From Marinoscillum pacificum (GTDB lineage Bacteria > Bacteroidota > Bacteroidia > Cytophagales > Cyclobacteriaceae), in contig NZ_JAMZMJ010000013.1 in assembly GCF_024714495.1 (NCBI RefSeq), positions 62,001-126,000 on the forward strand: 64,000 bases of DNA, read 5' to 3'. The notes under the pieces were generated by a model. That model searched no databases. It saw only the letters and a program-made list of their open reading frames with translations, and was not told the origin of the DNA. Below are positions 25,804-35,400 of this stretch, piece by piece. A program made the position numbers and the translations under genes. Position 1 is the stretch's first letter. Each line of letters opens with the position of its first letter.

Positions 25804-26499
25804 TTAATTTTCTTTCAACTTAAGTTCTTCAAACTCAGGATGATTGAAAATGATTTTGTTGTAGTCCAGGATGTACTGATCGTCTTTTCCTTGCCGAATA
25901 TTGACACGGTTGAACAATGGGACTTCATTGTTAAATTTCCAGTCTTCAAAATGGACACAAATGACTTCACCTTTTTTATATGGATTGGCTTGAGCAATTC
26001 CTGCCATTAGGTGAGTCTTTTTATCGAAGTACAGGCGTACTGGAAGTCCTAAATGATCGGATCCAATTATTTGCGTACATTGTTGATCAAAGAAAACAGT
26101 GTCTTCCAGTTGTTTTAAGTCGAAATATCGCTGATCGGGTTGCAGCATCATCTCATGAAATTCATGCGCTTTCAACACCGCAATGATGGCATTGGATAAT
26201 GGTCCCTGATTGGTGAAATTAGTATCTAATCCAAAGCCTTTTTCTTTTGTCTTAATTAAAGCATAAAATGGATTAGGCTTGTAGTCATAGTCCTGTAAAA
26301 ACAATAGGTAATCATCTGTAAACGAGGACTTTGTGATTGTTTTGTAAGATCCATCCGGACCCTGGCAATCAGCTTTTGTGATAATATTCTCTATAGTAGA
26401 AATATCACCTAAAGCCTGATGATGTTTATGTATTACATCATCAGCTGATTCTGAGCAGCTGAACAGGCCAATGGAAATAAGGATGATTAAGTTGCGCAT
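25804..26499 (-). CDS. conserved-looking lipoprotein
   Basis: A 231-residue lipoprotein with lipobox GLFSC followed by SESADD. The body shows segments such as IHKHHQALG near the start, VKAHEFHEMM-like and VRLYFDKKTHLMAGI, a pattern seen in uncharacterised Bacteroidota proteins with an LolA/DUF6503-like half-barrel; this is a tentative match. Its start codon overlaps the stop of the M28 peptidase gene by one base, so the two are co-expressed. Function unknown; a periplasmic carrier role would fit an LolA-like fold. Confidence 0.55.
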   Translation of the reverse strand: MRNLIILISIGLFSCSESADDVIHKHHQALGDISTIENIITKADCQGPDGSYKTITKSSFTDDYLLFLQDYDYKPNPFYALIKTKEKGFGLDTNFTNQGPLSNAIIAVLKAHEFHEMMLQPDQRYFDLKQLEDTVFFDQQCTQIIGSDHLGLPVRLYFDKKTHLMAGIAQANPYKKGEVICVHFEDWKFNNEVPLFNRVNIRQGKDDQYILDYNKIIFNHPEFEELKLKEN

Positions 26500-27725
26500 T
26501 AAAAAGTAATGTCAAAGATAAGCTCTTCTCCGTTTCTATCAATAACAACTTTAGTTTCATCTCCCTTATAGAATGCAGATAATGCTTGCATATAGCTCAT
26601 CATATCAGTAATGGTGCTATCTCCCATTTGTAAAACCACATCACCTTTTTCAAGTCCTGCTTTCTGTGCAGGTTTATCCTCACTCACTCCATCTATTTTC
26701 ATTCCCTTTCCATCAAATAAATAATCAGGAACAACACCCAGAGTTACTGTAAATCGAGGGCCTTGAGTTGATTCGTCTTTTGTCTTTTGAAAAGCAAGTT
26801 TCGGCTCATTATCCAGATTGGAAATGATGTTTTCTATATGTGTAGCAATCTTCTGTATTCCATCAATATTGATCAAGTCAGCATCGTCAGTAGGTTTGTG
26901 ATAATCAGAATGTTGACCAGTGAAGAAATGAAGTACTGGGATATCCTGTAGGTAAAATGAAGTGTGATCTGATGGTCCCACTCCAGATTCTTTTTTAATC
27001 ACCTTCAGACCTACAGTATTAGATTGATCAATTACCTCAGACCAAACCGGTGCAGTTCCTGTGCCATGAATGGCAATTCCTTTGGCCGTATCCAATCTGC
27101 CAACCATGTCCATGTTGATCATGAAATTGGCATTTGTAAGATCTATAGTCGGGTTTTTAACGAAATAGTTTGATCCCCAAAGACCTTTCTCTTCTCCAGA
27201 GAAAGCAATGTATAGAAGGTCTGAATTGGGAGGATTCTTTTTAAAATATTGGGCAATTGCCAGCATAGCGGCTACACCACTAGCGTTATCATCAGCTCCA
27301 TTATGAATTGCCGTGTCACCTCTATGAAGAGAGGAGAAGCCTCCATAGCCTAAGTGATCATAATGAGCACCAACGATAATAAGATTATCTCCAGGGTTAT
27401 CCTGAAAAGCAATTACGTTTCTTCCTTCAATTCCTTTGATTGAGTCAACTGCAGACATCTTGGCTTGTTCATGAGGATTATCAGCGTCTTTCACAAAGAA
27501 AGATTGGAGGTAATCATTTGTACCCTTTGGCTCTAACCCTATAGACTTAAATCGACTCACCAAATAGGCTGCTGCCATTCGTTCTCCCTCTGTTCCCACC
27601 TCTCGGCCTTGAAGTGAATCACTTGCCAGGACTTGAATGTCGTCATAAATGGATGTAGTGGATTCAGGTTGTTGTTGACAGGATATTAAAAAAGATCCTA
27701 GTATTAAAGCTGAGATGAACCTCAT
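26499..27725 (-). CDS. M28 family metallopeptidase lipoprotein with PDZ domain
   Basis: Exported zinc aminopeptidase of 408 residues. The lipobox is LISC. The di-zinc site reads HYDHLG (His), GADDNASG (Asp), FSGEEKG (Glu pair), INMDMVGR (Asp) and HSDYHKPTDD (His). The last ~85 residues form a PDZ domain (GVSEDKPAQKAGLEKGDVVLQMG). Both parts are common in Bacteroidota peptidases that trim peptides in the periplasm or at the cell surface. The gene is divergent from the TolB-like gene at 27774 and is followed by a co-transcribed lipoprotein gene. Confidence 0.9.
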   Translation of the reverse strand: MRFISALILGSFLISCQQQPESTTSIYDDIQVLASDSLQGREVGTEGERMAAAYLVSRFKSIGLEPKGTNDYLQSFFVKDADNPHEQAKMSAVDSIKGIEGRNVIAFQDNPGDNLIIVGAHYDHLGYGGFSSLHRGDTAIHNGADDNASGVAAMLAIAQYFKKNPPNSDLLYIAFSGEEKGLWGSNYFVKNPTIDLTNANFMINMDMVGRLDTAKGIAIHGTGTAPVWSEVIDQSNTVGLKVIKKESGVGPSDHTSFYLQDIPVLHFFTGQHSDYHKPTDDADLINIDGIQKIATHIENIISNLDNEPKLAFQKTKDESTQGPRFTVTLGVVPDYLFDGKGMKIDGVSEDKPAQKAGLEKGDVVLQMGDSTITDMMSYMQALSAFYKGDETKVVIDRNGEELIFDITF

Positions 27726-27773
27726 AATAAAGAAGTTATATTTAGTTTTAGTCCGTGTTTAAAGTTAATTGTT

Positions 27774-28871
27774 ATGAAATACATTACAGGTATTGTTTCA
27801 GTCTTAATATTATTTTCATGTAATGGTCCTAAGTCGACCTCTCAGGAAGCAGCAGAGGTAGAAGGGTTAAGCGATTCTCTTCGATATGAACAAGAGTCTC
27901 ACCTGAAGAATATTCGACAGCTCACCTGGGGAGGAAATAATGCCGAAGCATATTGGTCATTTGGTGGTGACCAATTGGTATTTCAGTCTGACTTCTCGGA
28001 ATGGGGTGTCTCTTGTGATCAGATATTTACATTGGATGTCAATAAAGCACAACCAGGACAAAGACCGCCAATGATCAGTACAAGTCTGGGTCGAACTACT
28101 TGTGCTTATTTCTTGCCTGGGGATTCTACCATTGTCTACGGATCTACACACCTTGGAGATTCCTTGTGTCCAGCAAATCCACCTAGATCAGTAGGAGGGA
28201 AGTATGTATGGCCGATTTATGATACCTATGATATATTCGTTGCTGATCTGGAAGGTAATATCATCAATCAATTAACTAATACAGAAGGATATGACGCAGA
28301 GGCTACTGTATCTCCGACGGGTGATAAAATAGTGTTTACATCTACACGGTCTGGTGATTTAGAATTGTACACCATGAACATCGATGGTTCTGACGTGAAG
28401 CAAGTGACTAATGAACTTGGCTACGATGGAGGTGCTTTTTTCTCTCCTGATGGTACCAAGTTGATCTTCAGAGCTTCTCGTCCACAATCGGAAGAAGAGA
28501 TCAAAGAATACAAAGATTTGTTGGCTCAAGGCTTGGTTCAGCCAACTCAAATGGAGCTTTTCATTTGTAATGTTGATGGCTCTGATTTGAAGCAAATTAC
28601 CAATCTTGGCAATGCTAATTGGGCACCTTATTTTCATCCATCGGGAGAGAAAGTGGTTTTCTCTTCTAATCATGAGTCCAAAAGAGGATTTCCTTTCAAC
28701 CTGTATATGATCAACGTTGATGGCACTGGTCTTGAACGAATTACTTACGATGAAGTATTCGATTCATTCGCCATGTTCAGCCCAGACGGGAAGCAATTAG
28801 TTTGGGCCTCCAATAGATTTAATGGAGGCAACAGAGACACTAATTTGTTTGTGGCAGAATGGGAAGATTAA
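27774..28871 (+). CDS. lipoprotein with TolB/WD40-like beta-propeller
   Basis: A 365-residue lipoprotein (lipobox LFSC, then NGPK). The body contains several TolB/PD40-type propeller blades, each with a core like VSPTGDKIVFTSTRSGDLELYTMN, FFSPDGTKLIFRASRP and HPSGEKVVFSSNHESKRGFPFNLYMI. It matches Bacteroidota proteins annotated as TolB-like translocation or dipeptidyl-peptidase IV N-terminal relatives, but no peptidase domain follows. It may bind glycans or proteins at the outer membrane. The 3' end overlaps the convergent gene by 4 bases. Confidence 0.75.
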   Translation: MKYITGIVSVLILFSCNGPKSTSQEAAEVEGLSDSLRYEQESHLKNIRQLTWGGNNAEAYWSFGGDQLVFQSDFSEWGVSCDQIFTLDVNKAQPGQRPPMISTSLGRTTCAYFLPGDSTIVYGSTHLGDSLCPANPPRSVGGKYVWPIYDTYDIFVADLEGNIINQLTNTEGYDAEATVSPTGDKIVFTSTRSGDLELYTMNIDGSDVKQVTNELGYDGGAFFSPDGTKLIFRASRPQSEEEIKEYKDLLAQGLVQPTQMELFICNVDGSDLKQITNLGNANWAPYFHPSGEKVVFSSNHESKRGFPFNLYMINVDGTGLERITYDEVFDSFAMFSPDGKQLVWASNRFNGGNRDTNLFVAEWED

Positions 28872-29416
28872 AGTGTCGTTTGAAGAGCTAGTCTTTCAGA
28901 TAAGTAAGAAGTAACTGCTCCAACTGATGATTCGCTTTCTTTTCTGAATACCAGATTCAAAAGTTTGTGGCTATTTCTCCCAATTTGCACCTTAAAAGTG
29001 TAAATGAAGTCTTGATATCCATCTTTGAAAGGACTGACATCACTAGTCACGATAGATTCATCTACTTCTAGTGCACTGATATCATTAAATCGATAGACTC
29101 TCGTAACTGTATATCCTGACTTGAGTGTCATTTCTTTGGTTTCACAGTTGATGATAATCGTATTTGGATATTTGTATCGCTCATAGATTAATGGCACTCC
29201 CAGAAAAACCAATCCACTTAAGATAGTAGTGGCATGTAGTCCTATGTATATGCCAGCAGTTAGTAAGGTTAATCCAATAATTCCAAAAATGATGAAGGTG
29301 GTTAGGCTACCAGTGCTGGGCTTTTTTAGGACAGTTGATGAACCTCGTTCAGTGATTTTGTATCCATTTTCTTTCAAAATACTGACGATATTCATTGAGT
29401 GAGTAGTGGAGTTCAT
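28868..29416 (-). CDS. hypothetical membrane protein
   Basis: A 182-residue protein with two adjacent membrane segments (FIIFGIIGLTLLTAGIYIGLH and TTILSGLVFLGVPLIY) and flanking soluble parts. The C-terminal part (EMTLKSGYTVTRVYRFNDISALEVDES) looks like a PH-domain-style membrane-associated fold often found in such two-helix proteins. No family name is offered. An alternative ATG lies 7 codons in. It converges with the propeller gene and overlaps it by 4 bases. Confidence 0.55.
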   Translation of the reverse strand: MNSTTHSMNIVSILKENGYKITERGSSTVLKKPSTGSLTTFIIFGIIGLTLLTAGIYIGLHATTILSGLVFLGVPLIYERYKYPNTIIINCETKEMTLKSGYTVTRVYRFNDISALEVDESIVTSDVSPFKDGYQDFIYTFKVQIGRNSHKLLNLVFRKESESSVGAVTSYLSERLALQTTL

Positions 29417-29452
29417 GATGGTATTTAATTGAATATCAGTCTTCTAAGATAC

Positions 29453-29485
29453 AAAAAATCCCATCACGGCAAGCGATGGGATTAA
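29453..29485 (-). terminator. Rho-independent terminator after the lipoprotein gene
   Basis: On the minus strand, AATCCCATC and GATGGGATT form a perfect 9-base-pair stem followed by a T-run, just past the stop of the lipoprotein gene at 29508. Confidence 0.8.
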
Positions 29486-29507
29486 AATATTGTAATTGCA
29501 GGTGAGT

Positions 29508-30320
29508 TTATTCTGCTATAGTCACCATTCTTTCAACTGTATTGTATGGTCCTGGGATGTTGTTTCCATCTTTGTCAATCAATTCTAATTTGATCGAAAC
29601 CTGACCTTTTTCTAATCCTTCTATATAATAAGGAGCCCATTCTGTGATCATATGTTCTTCTCCGTTGATTGTGGCTCTTACTTTATTGCCATCTGGAGAA
29701 ATCGAAGTATTGAATAGGAAGAAATCCAGCATCAATTTTTCAGTGTCCGTTCCACTGTATGTTCCTTTTGGTCTACTATAGAACAAATGCTGAGCTGATT
29801 CATCAAATGAAGGAGTACTTTCATCAGGAGATCCTACAACTAATTCTTTTAATATATAAGAAGAACCATTTTTTACAGCCTCATGATAAGACCTGGAAAG
29901 AAATGCTAAAATCACATGCTTTCCTTCAGGAAGGCTTTTGGTAAATTCAGGCTCGTAATGAGCGGAATATGGATCATTATTCACAATGAAGTGAATGTGT
30001 TGGCCTTTTCCTGAATTAGCGATCCCTCTTGTGCCGGCATCAGGTGTTTGAATGCCCAACTCGTAATTAGTTACCTCAAATTTGAATGCTGTTTTACCTG
30101 TATCAAGTGGAGATGATGGCTCTATCATTTCTAATGAAGCTTCATGGTACTCATATGAAGTTGGAGCCTTGTAAATAGTGTATTTTTTAGGGCCTAGATC
30201 TTTAGCAGCTTCTTCTACTTTTTCTTCGCCTGTAGTTTCTTTAGATTTTTTTGGAGAGCTGCACGAAAAGATGGTTATGGCTAATAAAAGTGTTAATGCT
30301 TGTAAACTGTTACGTTTCAT
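29508..30320 (-). CDS. conserved lipoprotein, DUF4399-like
   Basis: A 270-residue lipoprotein: lipobox IFSC, then a charged linker rich in Lys and Glu. The core carries TPDAGTRGIANSGKGQHIHFIV, NNDPYSAHYEPEF and LPEGKHVILAFLSRSYHE, a pattern related to DUF4399/CHRD-like proteins in which the paired histidines (GQHIHF) suggest metal or ligand binding. NCBI-type annotation of similar proteins as phosphopeptide-binding is known but the basis is weak. No operon partner is evident: a terminator follows and the upstream transporter gene is 43 bases away on the same strand. Confidence 0.55.
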   Translation of the reverse strand: MKRNSLQALTLLLAITIFSCSSPKKSKETTGEEKVEEAAKDLGPKKYTIYKAPTSYEYHEASLEMIEPSSPLDTGKTAFKFEVTNYELGIQTPDAGTRGIANSGKGQHIHFIVNNDPYSAHYEPEFTKSLPEGKHVILAFLSRSYHEAVKNGSSYILKELVVGSPDESTPSFDESAQHLFYSRPKGTYSGTDTEKLMLDFFLFNTSISPDGNKVRATINGEEHMITEWAPYYIEGLEKGQVSIKLELIDKDGNNIPGPYNTVERMVTIAE

Positions 30321-30363
30321 GTGTGAGTTTTTATTTTGTTTAACTAGTTAAGCTGACTTTGGT

Positions 30364-31428
30364 TTAGTTATTCTCTTCATCCAGGTTTTTGAGTTGACCT
30401 TTCTCTGATAGTAGTATGGCTACATTTCTTAATTGTGGAATTTCTTCAAAAACAACAATCATAATAACAGTAATAGGCACACTTAAGATCATTCCCATTA
30501 CACCCCAGAGTGCTCCCCAAATGGTTAATGATAAAATAACAACAAGCGAACTAATGTTAAGGGAGTCACCCATGATTTTAGGCTCCACAATATTTCCTAC
30601 TATAACTTGTATGATTCCTACGGAAATAAGTACCATGAACATCGGCCCAAATTCTCCAAACTGAACTACAGCGAATGCTGCAGGGAACAGTGTTGCTATC
30701 AACGATCCAATGGTAGGAATATAATTCAAAACAAAAATTAGTATGGCCCAAAATATAGGAGCATCCACACCTATTATAAGAAGAGCGATGTAACTAAGAA
30801 TACCTGTTATAAGACTTACTATTGTTTTTAAGGTTAGGTACTTACTAATGCTGTGGTCCATTTTTTGAAAAAGCGCCACAATTTTCTTTTTACGTTTCTC
30901 ATCAGAATATAGGGCATTGAGTTTATGTTCGAAAACAGATTCTTCTAATAATAGGAACAATACATATATAAGTATAAGGAATGAGTTACCTAGTAATACA
31001 GAGATATGTTCGAAGAGGGTAGAGGCTGTTGCCGCCAAATCTAATTCCTGTATGTATTTCAACGCTTGATCACTTATATCTACTCCTGTCAGAGTATTAA
31101 TCTGCAACAGACTTTTATCAAGATTACTTTCATAGAGTTCGATAGAGAGTAAAAGATCAGACATACTAACATAGAGTAACTCTAGAAGTAGTAAGATCAC
31201 AGCATTAATAACAATAAACCCAATGGTACTTTGTAGCCACATTGGACAATTTTTTCTTAACCAAGGTACTTGTTGAATATTTTCTCTCAATTCATGAATG
31301 ATGAACCAGATGAGGAGTGCAATTATAAATGGTATGGCATATTCTCGAGCATAGACGAGAAATACAGTTAATCCAATTAGGATAATAAGGAAATGTGACA
31401 CTTTCCTGATGTCCAGATTTTTATTCAT
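30364..31428 (-). CDS. AI-2E family transporter (PerM-like)
   Basis: A 354-residue inner-membrane protein with about eight helices. FLVYAREYAIPFIIALLIWFII opens it, and the family motif NYIPTIGSLIATLFPAAFAVVQFG together with GNIVEPKIMGDSLNISSLVVILSLTIWGALWGVMGMILSVPIT closes it. Substrates of the family vary (AI-2, Na+/H+ exchange); the sequence does not decide. A second member of the family lies at 56470-57561. Confidence 0.85.
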   Translation of the reverse strand: MNKNLDIRKVSHFLIILIGLTVFLVYAREYAIPFIIALLIWFIIHELRENIQQVPWLRKNCPMWLQSTIGFIVINAVILLLLELLYVSMSDLLLSIELYESNLDKSLLQINTLTGVDISDQALKYIQELDLAATASTLFEHISVLLGNSFLILIYVLFLLLEESVFEHKLNALYSDEKRKKKIVALFQKMDHSISKYLTLKTIVSLITGILSYIALLIIGVDAPIFWAILIFVLNYIPTIGSLIATLFPAAFAVVQFGEFGPMFMVLISVGIIQVIVGNIVEPKIMGDSLNISSLVVILSLTIWGALWGVMGMILSVPITVIMIVVFEEIPQLRNVAILLSEKGQLKNLDEENN

Positions 31429-31736
31429 CCAGAAAAGTTAGCATTCTATCGGTCGAATATGTAGGCTGTCAGAATTTTTTTTCCTTTCTAATGAAATATT
31501 AAATTTTTATGATGAAATTGTAAAAATGAGCTTAAGAAAAGTTGATGCGGTTGATAATATTGAAAAATTACAACCAATATTGTTAATAATGCAATAATTC
31601 AGGGTCTCTACCTAAAATTGGGTATGGTATCTAAGTTAGATTTTTCCTAGGTTTGTTGTGGTTTTATAAGGAGCCGCCTTTTTCCCTTCTTTAAAAACCG
31701 CCAAAATTGATTTTTCAACCCTAACCATTTACACTT
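31429..31736. other. 308-base divergent intergenic region
   Basis: Separates the AI-2E transporter gene from the outer-membrane-protein operon and must hold both promoters. A TAGGTTTG element at 31648-31655 fits the minus-7 consensus for the rightward operon, but the expected minus-33 position reads TGGT, so the promoter is weakly supported. That would leave a leader of about 75 bases containing no obvious hairpin. I see nothing else recognisable here. Confidence 0.4.
31648..31655 (+). promoter_or_regulatory. candidate minus-7 box for the surface-protein operon
   Basis: TAGGTTTG matches TAnnTTTG exactly; no good minus-33 TTTG is found 19-20 bases upstream. Confidence 0.35.
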
Positions 31737-32405
31737 ATGCGAAAATGTGTTTTGGTCTCTCTAGCTATTTTGCTGAGTTGGGGTACGCTATTTGCTCAAG
31801 ACGAAGATTCATCGTCTGGTAGCGAAGGAGGGTACTTTGATGCAGGAGATTTAGCCTTCGAGATCACAGGAACTCCATTTACAGGAGGATCCTTACTTGA
31901 CTTTGGCTCGTTCAGAGCAAGGTATGCGGTTACTACAAACATTGTTCCCAGACTTGGGATCAATATGGATTTGAGTAATACGCAAACCACGCCCGATGCT
32001 GTAACTAATTACAGCACTTACACTTTGAGACCAGGTTGTGAGTACCATTTCGGTATTCAGGACGGATTCAGGTCTTATGCAGCATTTGATTTTATTGTAG
32101 GTCAAAGGATTACCAGTAGGGAGTCCACTACAGACTACAGTATCGACGGTGCTACTGATGTGAGTTTCAGCGGTGGAACGACTTCTAATAGAAGTTATTT
32201 CCAGTTTGGGATTGGTGCTGGAGTAGGTGCAGAGTACCACTTTGGTTCCAGATTTTACATTGGTACAGAAGTCGGATTCAATTTGTATCAGCAGTACAAC
32301 AAAGAGGTTACTGTTAACGGAGAGCTTTTTCAAGAAAAGACTAAAAATAGCTTCGGTAACATCAATACCATGAATTCTGTACGAGTTGGATTTAAATTTC
32401 TTTAA
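31737..32405 (+). CDS. outer-membrane beta-barrel protein
   Basis: A 222-residue protein with a signal peptide (VLVSLAILLSWGTLFA, cleavage before QDEDSSS) and alternating polar/hydrophobic strands with aromatic ends typical of OmpA/PorT-like small barrels, for example FRARYAVTTNIVPRLGINM, YFQFGIGAGVGAEYHF and RVGFKFL, the last ending in a C-terminal Phe-Leu. It lies 17 bases before the giant surface-protein gene and is probably its transcript partner. Some giant T9SS adhesins have a dedicated barrel partner (SprF-type for SprB), but this one is shorter and not of that family; a partner role is inference. Confidence 0.7.
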   Translation: MRKCVLVSLAILLSWGTLFAQDEDSSSGSEGGYFDAGDLAFEITGTPFTGGSLLDFGSFRARYAVTTNIVPRLGINMDLSNTQTTPDAVTNYSTYTLRPGCEYHFGIQDGFRSYAAFDFIVGQRITSRESTTDYSIDGATDVSFSGGTTSNRSYFQFGIGAGVGAEYHFGSRFYIGTEVGFNLYQQYNKEVTVNGELFQEKTKNSFGNINTMNSVRVGFKFL

Positions 32406-32422
32406 TTAAATCACTGCAAAAA

Positions 32423-35400
32423 ATGATAAATAATTACAAACAATATTTTATGCGGAATGTAAAAGCTTTGCTTATCGTAATGATAGGCTGTTTTGCTTTC
32501 GTAGCGAACGGACAAGAGGTCTCCCTGGATGGGGCATCGATTGTTATTAATTCGTTGGACCCAGCAATTGGGCCTTATTATCCTCTTGATGAAGTTGATG
32601 TGAATTATTCAGCTACTGGTTTCCCTACAGGAACTCAGTATTCTGTTATTATGGATATCAATGGCAATAATGAATACGATGATGAAGATATATTACTTGG
32701 CTCAAGTACAACTGCATCTGATGTAATCACTATTACTATTCCTATGAGCAACTATGCAATTGAAGAGTTCAACCCTGGAGCACTCTATGTTATCGCTGGA
32801 AAAGCAGGTGATGCTGGTGACCGTTGGGATGATTTTTCTGTATCTGCGGATTACAGTGACCTTGATGATGTATTTGGAGAGTCTAATGGTACTTTTCCTG
32901 CAACTTTTGATATAGGTGGAGGAACAAATGTGAGATCAGCAACTGTGGGTTATGACTTCAGTGAAGATGAAGATGCGGCTGATTATAACAGTCAGCTCCA
33001 AATTACTTTAGATGCTTCTGCTGTTACCACAGATAATCCAATAGTAGTTGAGTACTCTGTTGATAATGAAGAAACATATACTGCATTAACCGATGTTAAT
33101 GGGGATGATGAATTTGAAGGAACCAATGGTGGAGTGATTTTTGATTTGCCTGCTGATGTTGAAGAATCAGTTGTGTTTTTCAGAATATCTCAACCTGGTA
33201 GTGATACTTTCGCTATTGCTACTGATAAGGCTTGGTCATTATCAGAACTATACATTGTACGTTCTACAGGAGATTATGTAGCTTACGGAAGCGAACAGGA
33301 ATTGACATTTGATATATCAGCTCCTTCATTTTCTTTAACAAATGAAGAGCTTGCTGATTTTGTTGGTGAAGACTTCTCGGTAGACTATGAAGCATTTGGT
33401 TTCTCATCAGATGCAACATTCTATTATTATTATGGTGAGAAGGATTCGGTAATACTTGATCCAGAGACTAGAGTTGTTTATGATAATGCAACTGCTAGTG
33501 ATGGTACATTGGAAGGAACATGGCCTTTAGAAAATGCTAATGACCTTACAGATGATCTTTTTGTAGCCGGATTTTATGGAAACTTTGAAGACCCAACTTA
33601 CCAATTTGAAAATTCTGTTGTAACAGTTAGTGGTTCTAATGAGTCAGATTTTACTTATACGTTCGATCAAAATACGACAAGAAGCATTACTACAAATGCT
33701 GTTGATTTAAGTGGAGAGGAATACGTAACACTAGTTATCGGTTTTGGAGATGTAAATCAAACCAATAGCCAGGGGGATATTTTACTACAGTATAATACTG
33801 GTTCTGGATGGGTGACAATTGATGAAATTGAGAGCTTTGCTGACGATGAGACTCTATCTTATGTTTTGGAAAGTGCTGCAATATCTGCAACATCTATGTT
33901 CAGATTGAAACAAGTTGGAGTAGCGCTAGGAAGTAGTCAATCTTGGCAAGTTAAATCTTTGGAGATTCAGAAATATTTGTTCCAGGGTGCTATTGCTCAA
34001 GTTTCTCCTGTGTCTATTGACAACTACTTAGTTAATATTGATTCGGTTGAGCTTGCAAACGGTGACAATATTGCAAACTCTAATCAAGACTTTTATCCAG
34101 GTGATGAAATTTCAATATACGCACACGTTGAAGGTTTTGATCCCGACGGAGATAATTATACAGCTCTTTTAGGAGGTGAATACTTCTTAGAAGATGAAGA
34201 TTTAACTGTCAATGACGACAGTACAATCGTAATTACCGGGACAATTACCAGAGATATTGTGTATGATGATGATATCACATTGGAAATTGTGAAGTATGAA
34301 GGTACTGAAGCCATTCTCGGAACCGACGAAGACATCTTCAATGATTACGATGAGGATGATCTTTTAATTGAAGGAGGAGATTACGAGGGTTCTTATGTAT
34401 TCTTTGAGCAAAGTGGAAGTCGTTCATTTACCACTCCAGAAATTGAAATTGCATCGAACTCAGGATTGATGGTTTCTTTTGATTTAGAAAGAGAGAATAA
34501 TGTAAGAAGTCCAGAAGGTACAGAAATTGTCTTAGAGTTTTCTACCGATGGTAGTACTTATACAGTAATTGAAACATTCAACTTGAATGAAGCTGCTGGA
34601 GGAGAGTCTTTTGAGGTAACAGAATTTGTTGCAGACGTAGCATCTAATTCTACAACCTTTAGATGGAGACAATTAAGCAACAATGGTTTTGAATTAGATT
34701 CATGGTATTTGTGGAACATTCAAATTGAAGGTGCATCTACACTATTTACTCCAGATTATTTGGATTATGAACCAGATTATGAAATCGACGTGTTAGCTCC
34801 AGAAATCTCTTTATCTGAAATTCCAGAGGCGAGTGGAGATTTATTCTACGATGATGCGTTCTCTGCTACATTAACTATTGATAATGGAGCACTTCCGGAT
34901 GGAACCAACTTTTATTTAATGTTAGAGAGAGATGAGCCATTTGATATCATTTTGGATACATTAACTGCTGCGGGTACGTTTAGTGCTACTGTTCCAGCTA
35001 TCGTTGCAGGAAACTACAACGTTTATGTTATGGTTGATTTTGCAGGAGTTGCTAACTCTAACAGTGTTGTTCTTCCAGTAACTGGTATTTCTATTAATAA
35101 CATTGTGATATCATCTGATGATGCTATTACAGAAGGAGAAAGCAGTTTCATCTACCCTGCAAGTGATTTAGATATTTCGTATACAATTGTTGGAGATATT
35201 GAATTTACAGGAGTTACTTTAACTCTTGAAGTAAAGGATAATGATTTGTCAGCTCCGAATGATTATGTCGTATTAGAATCAGGACTCGCAGCATCTGCAT
35301 CTGGTACAATAGAAACAAATCTTCCAATAGGGTATAATTACAATGGAGATCCTGAATTTAGATTATCATTAGTAAATGGCAATAGAGAAACAGTTGTATC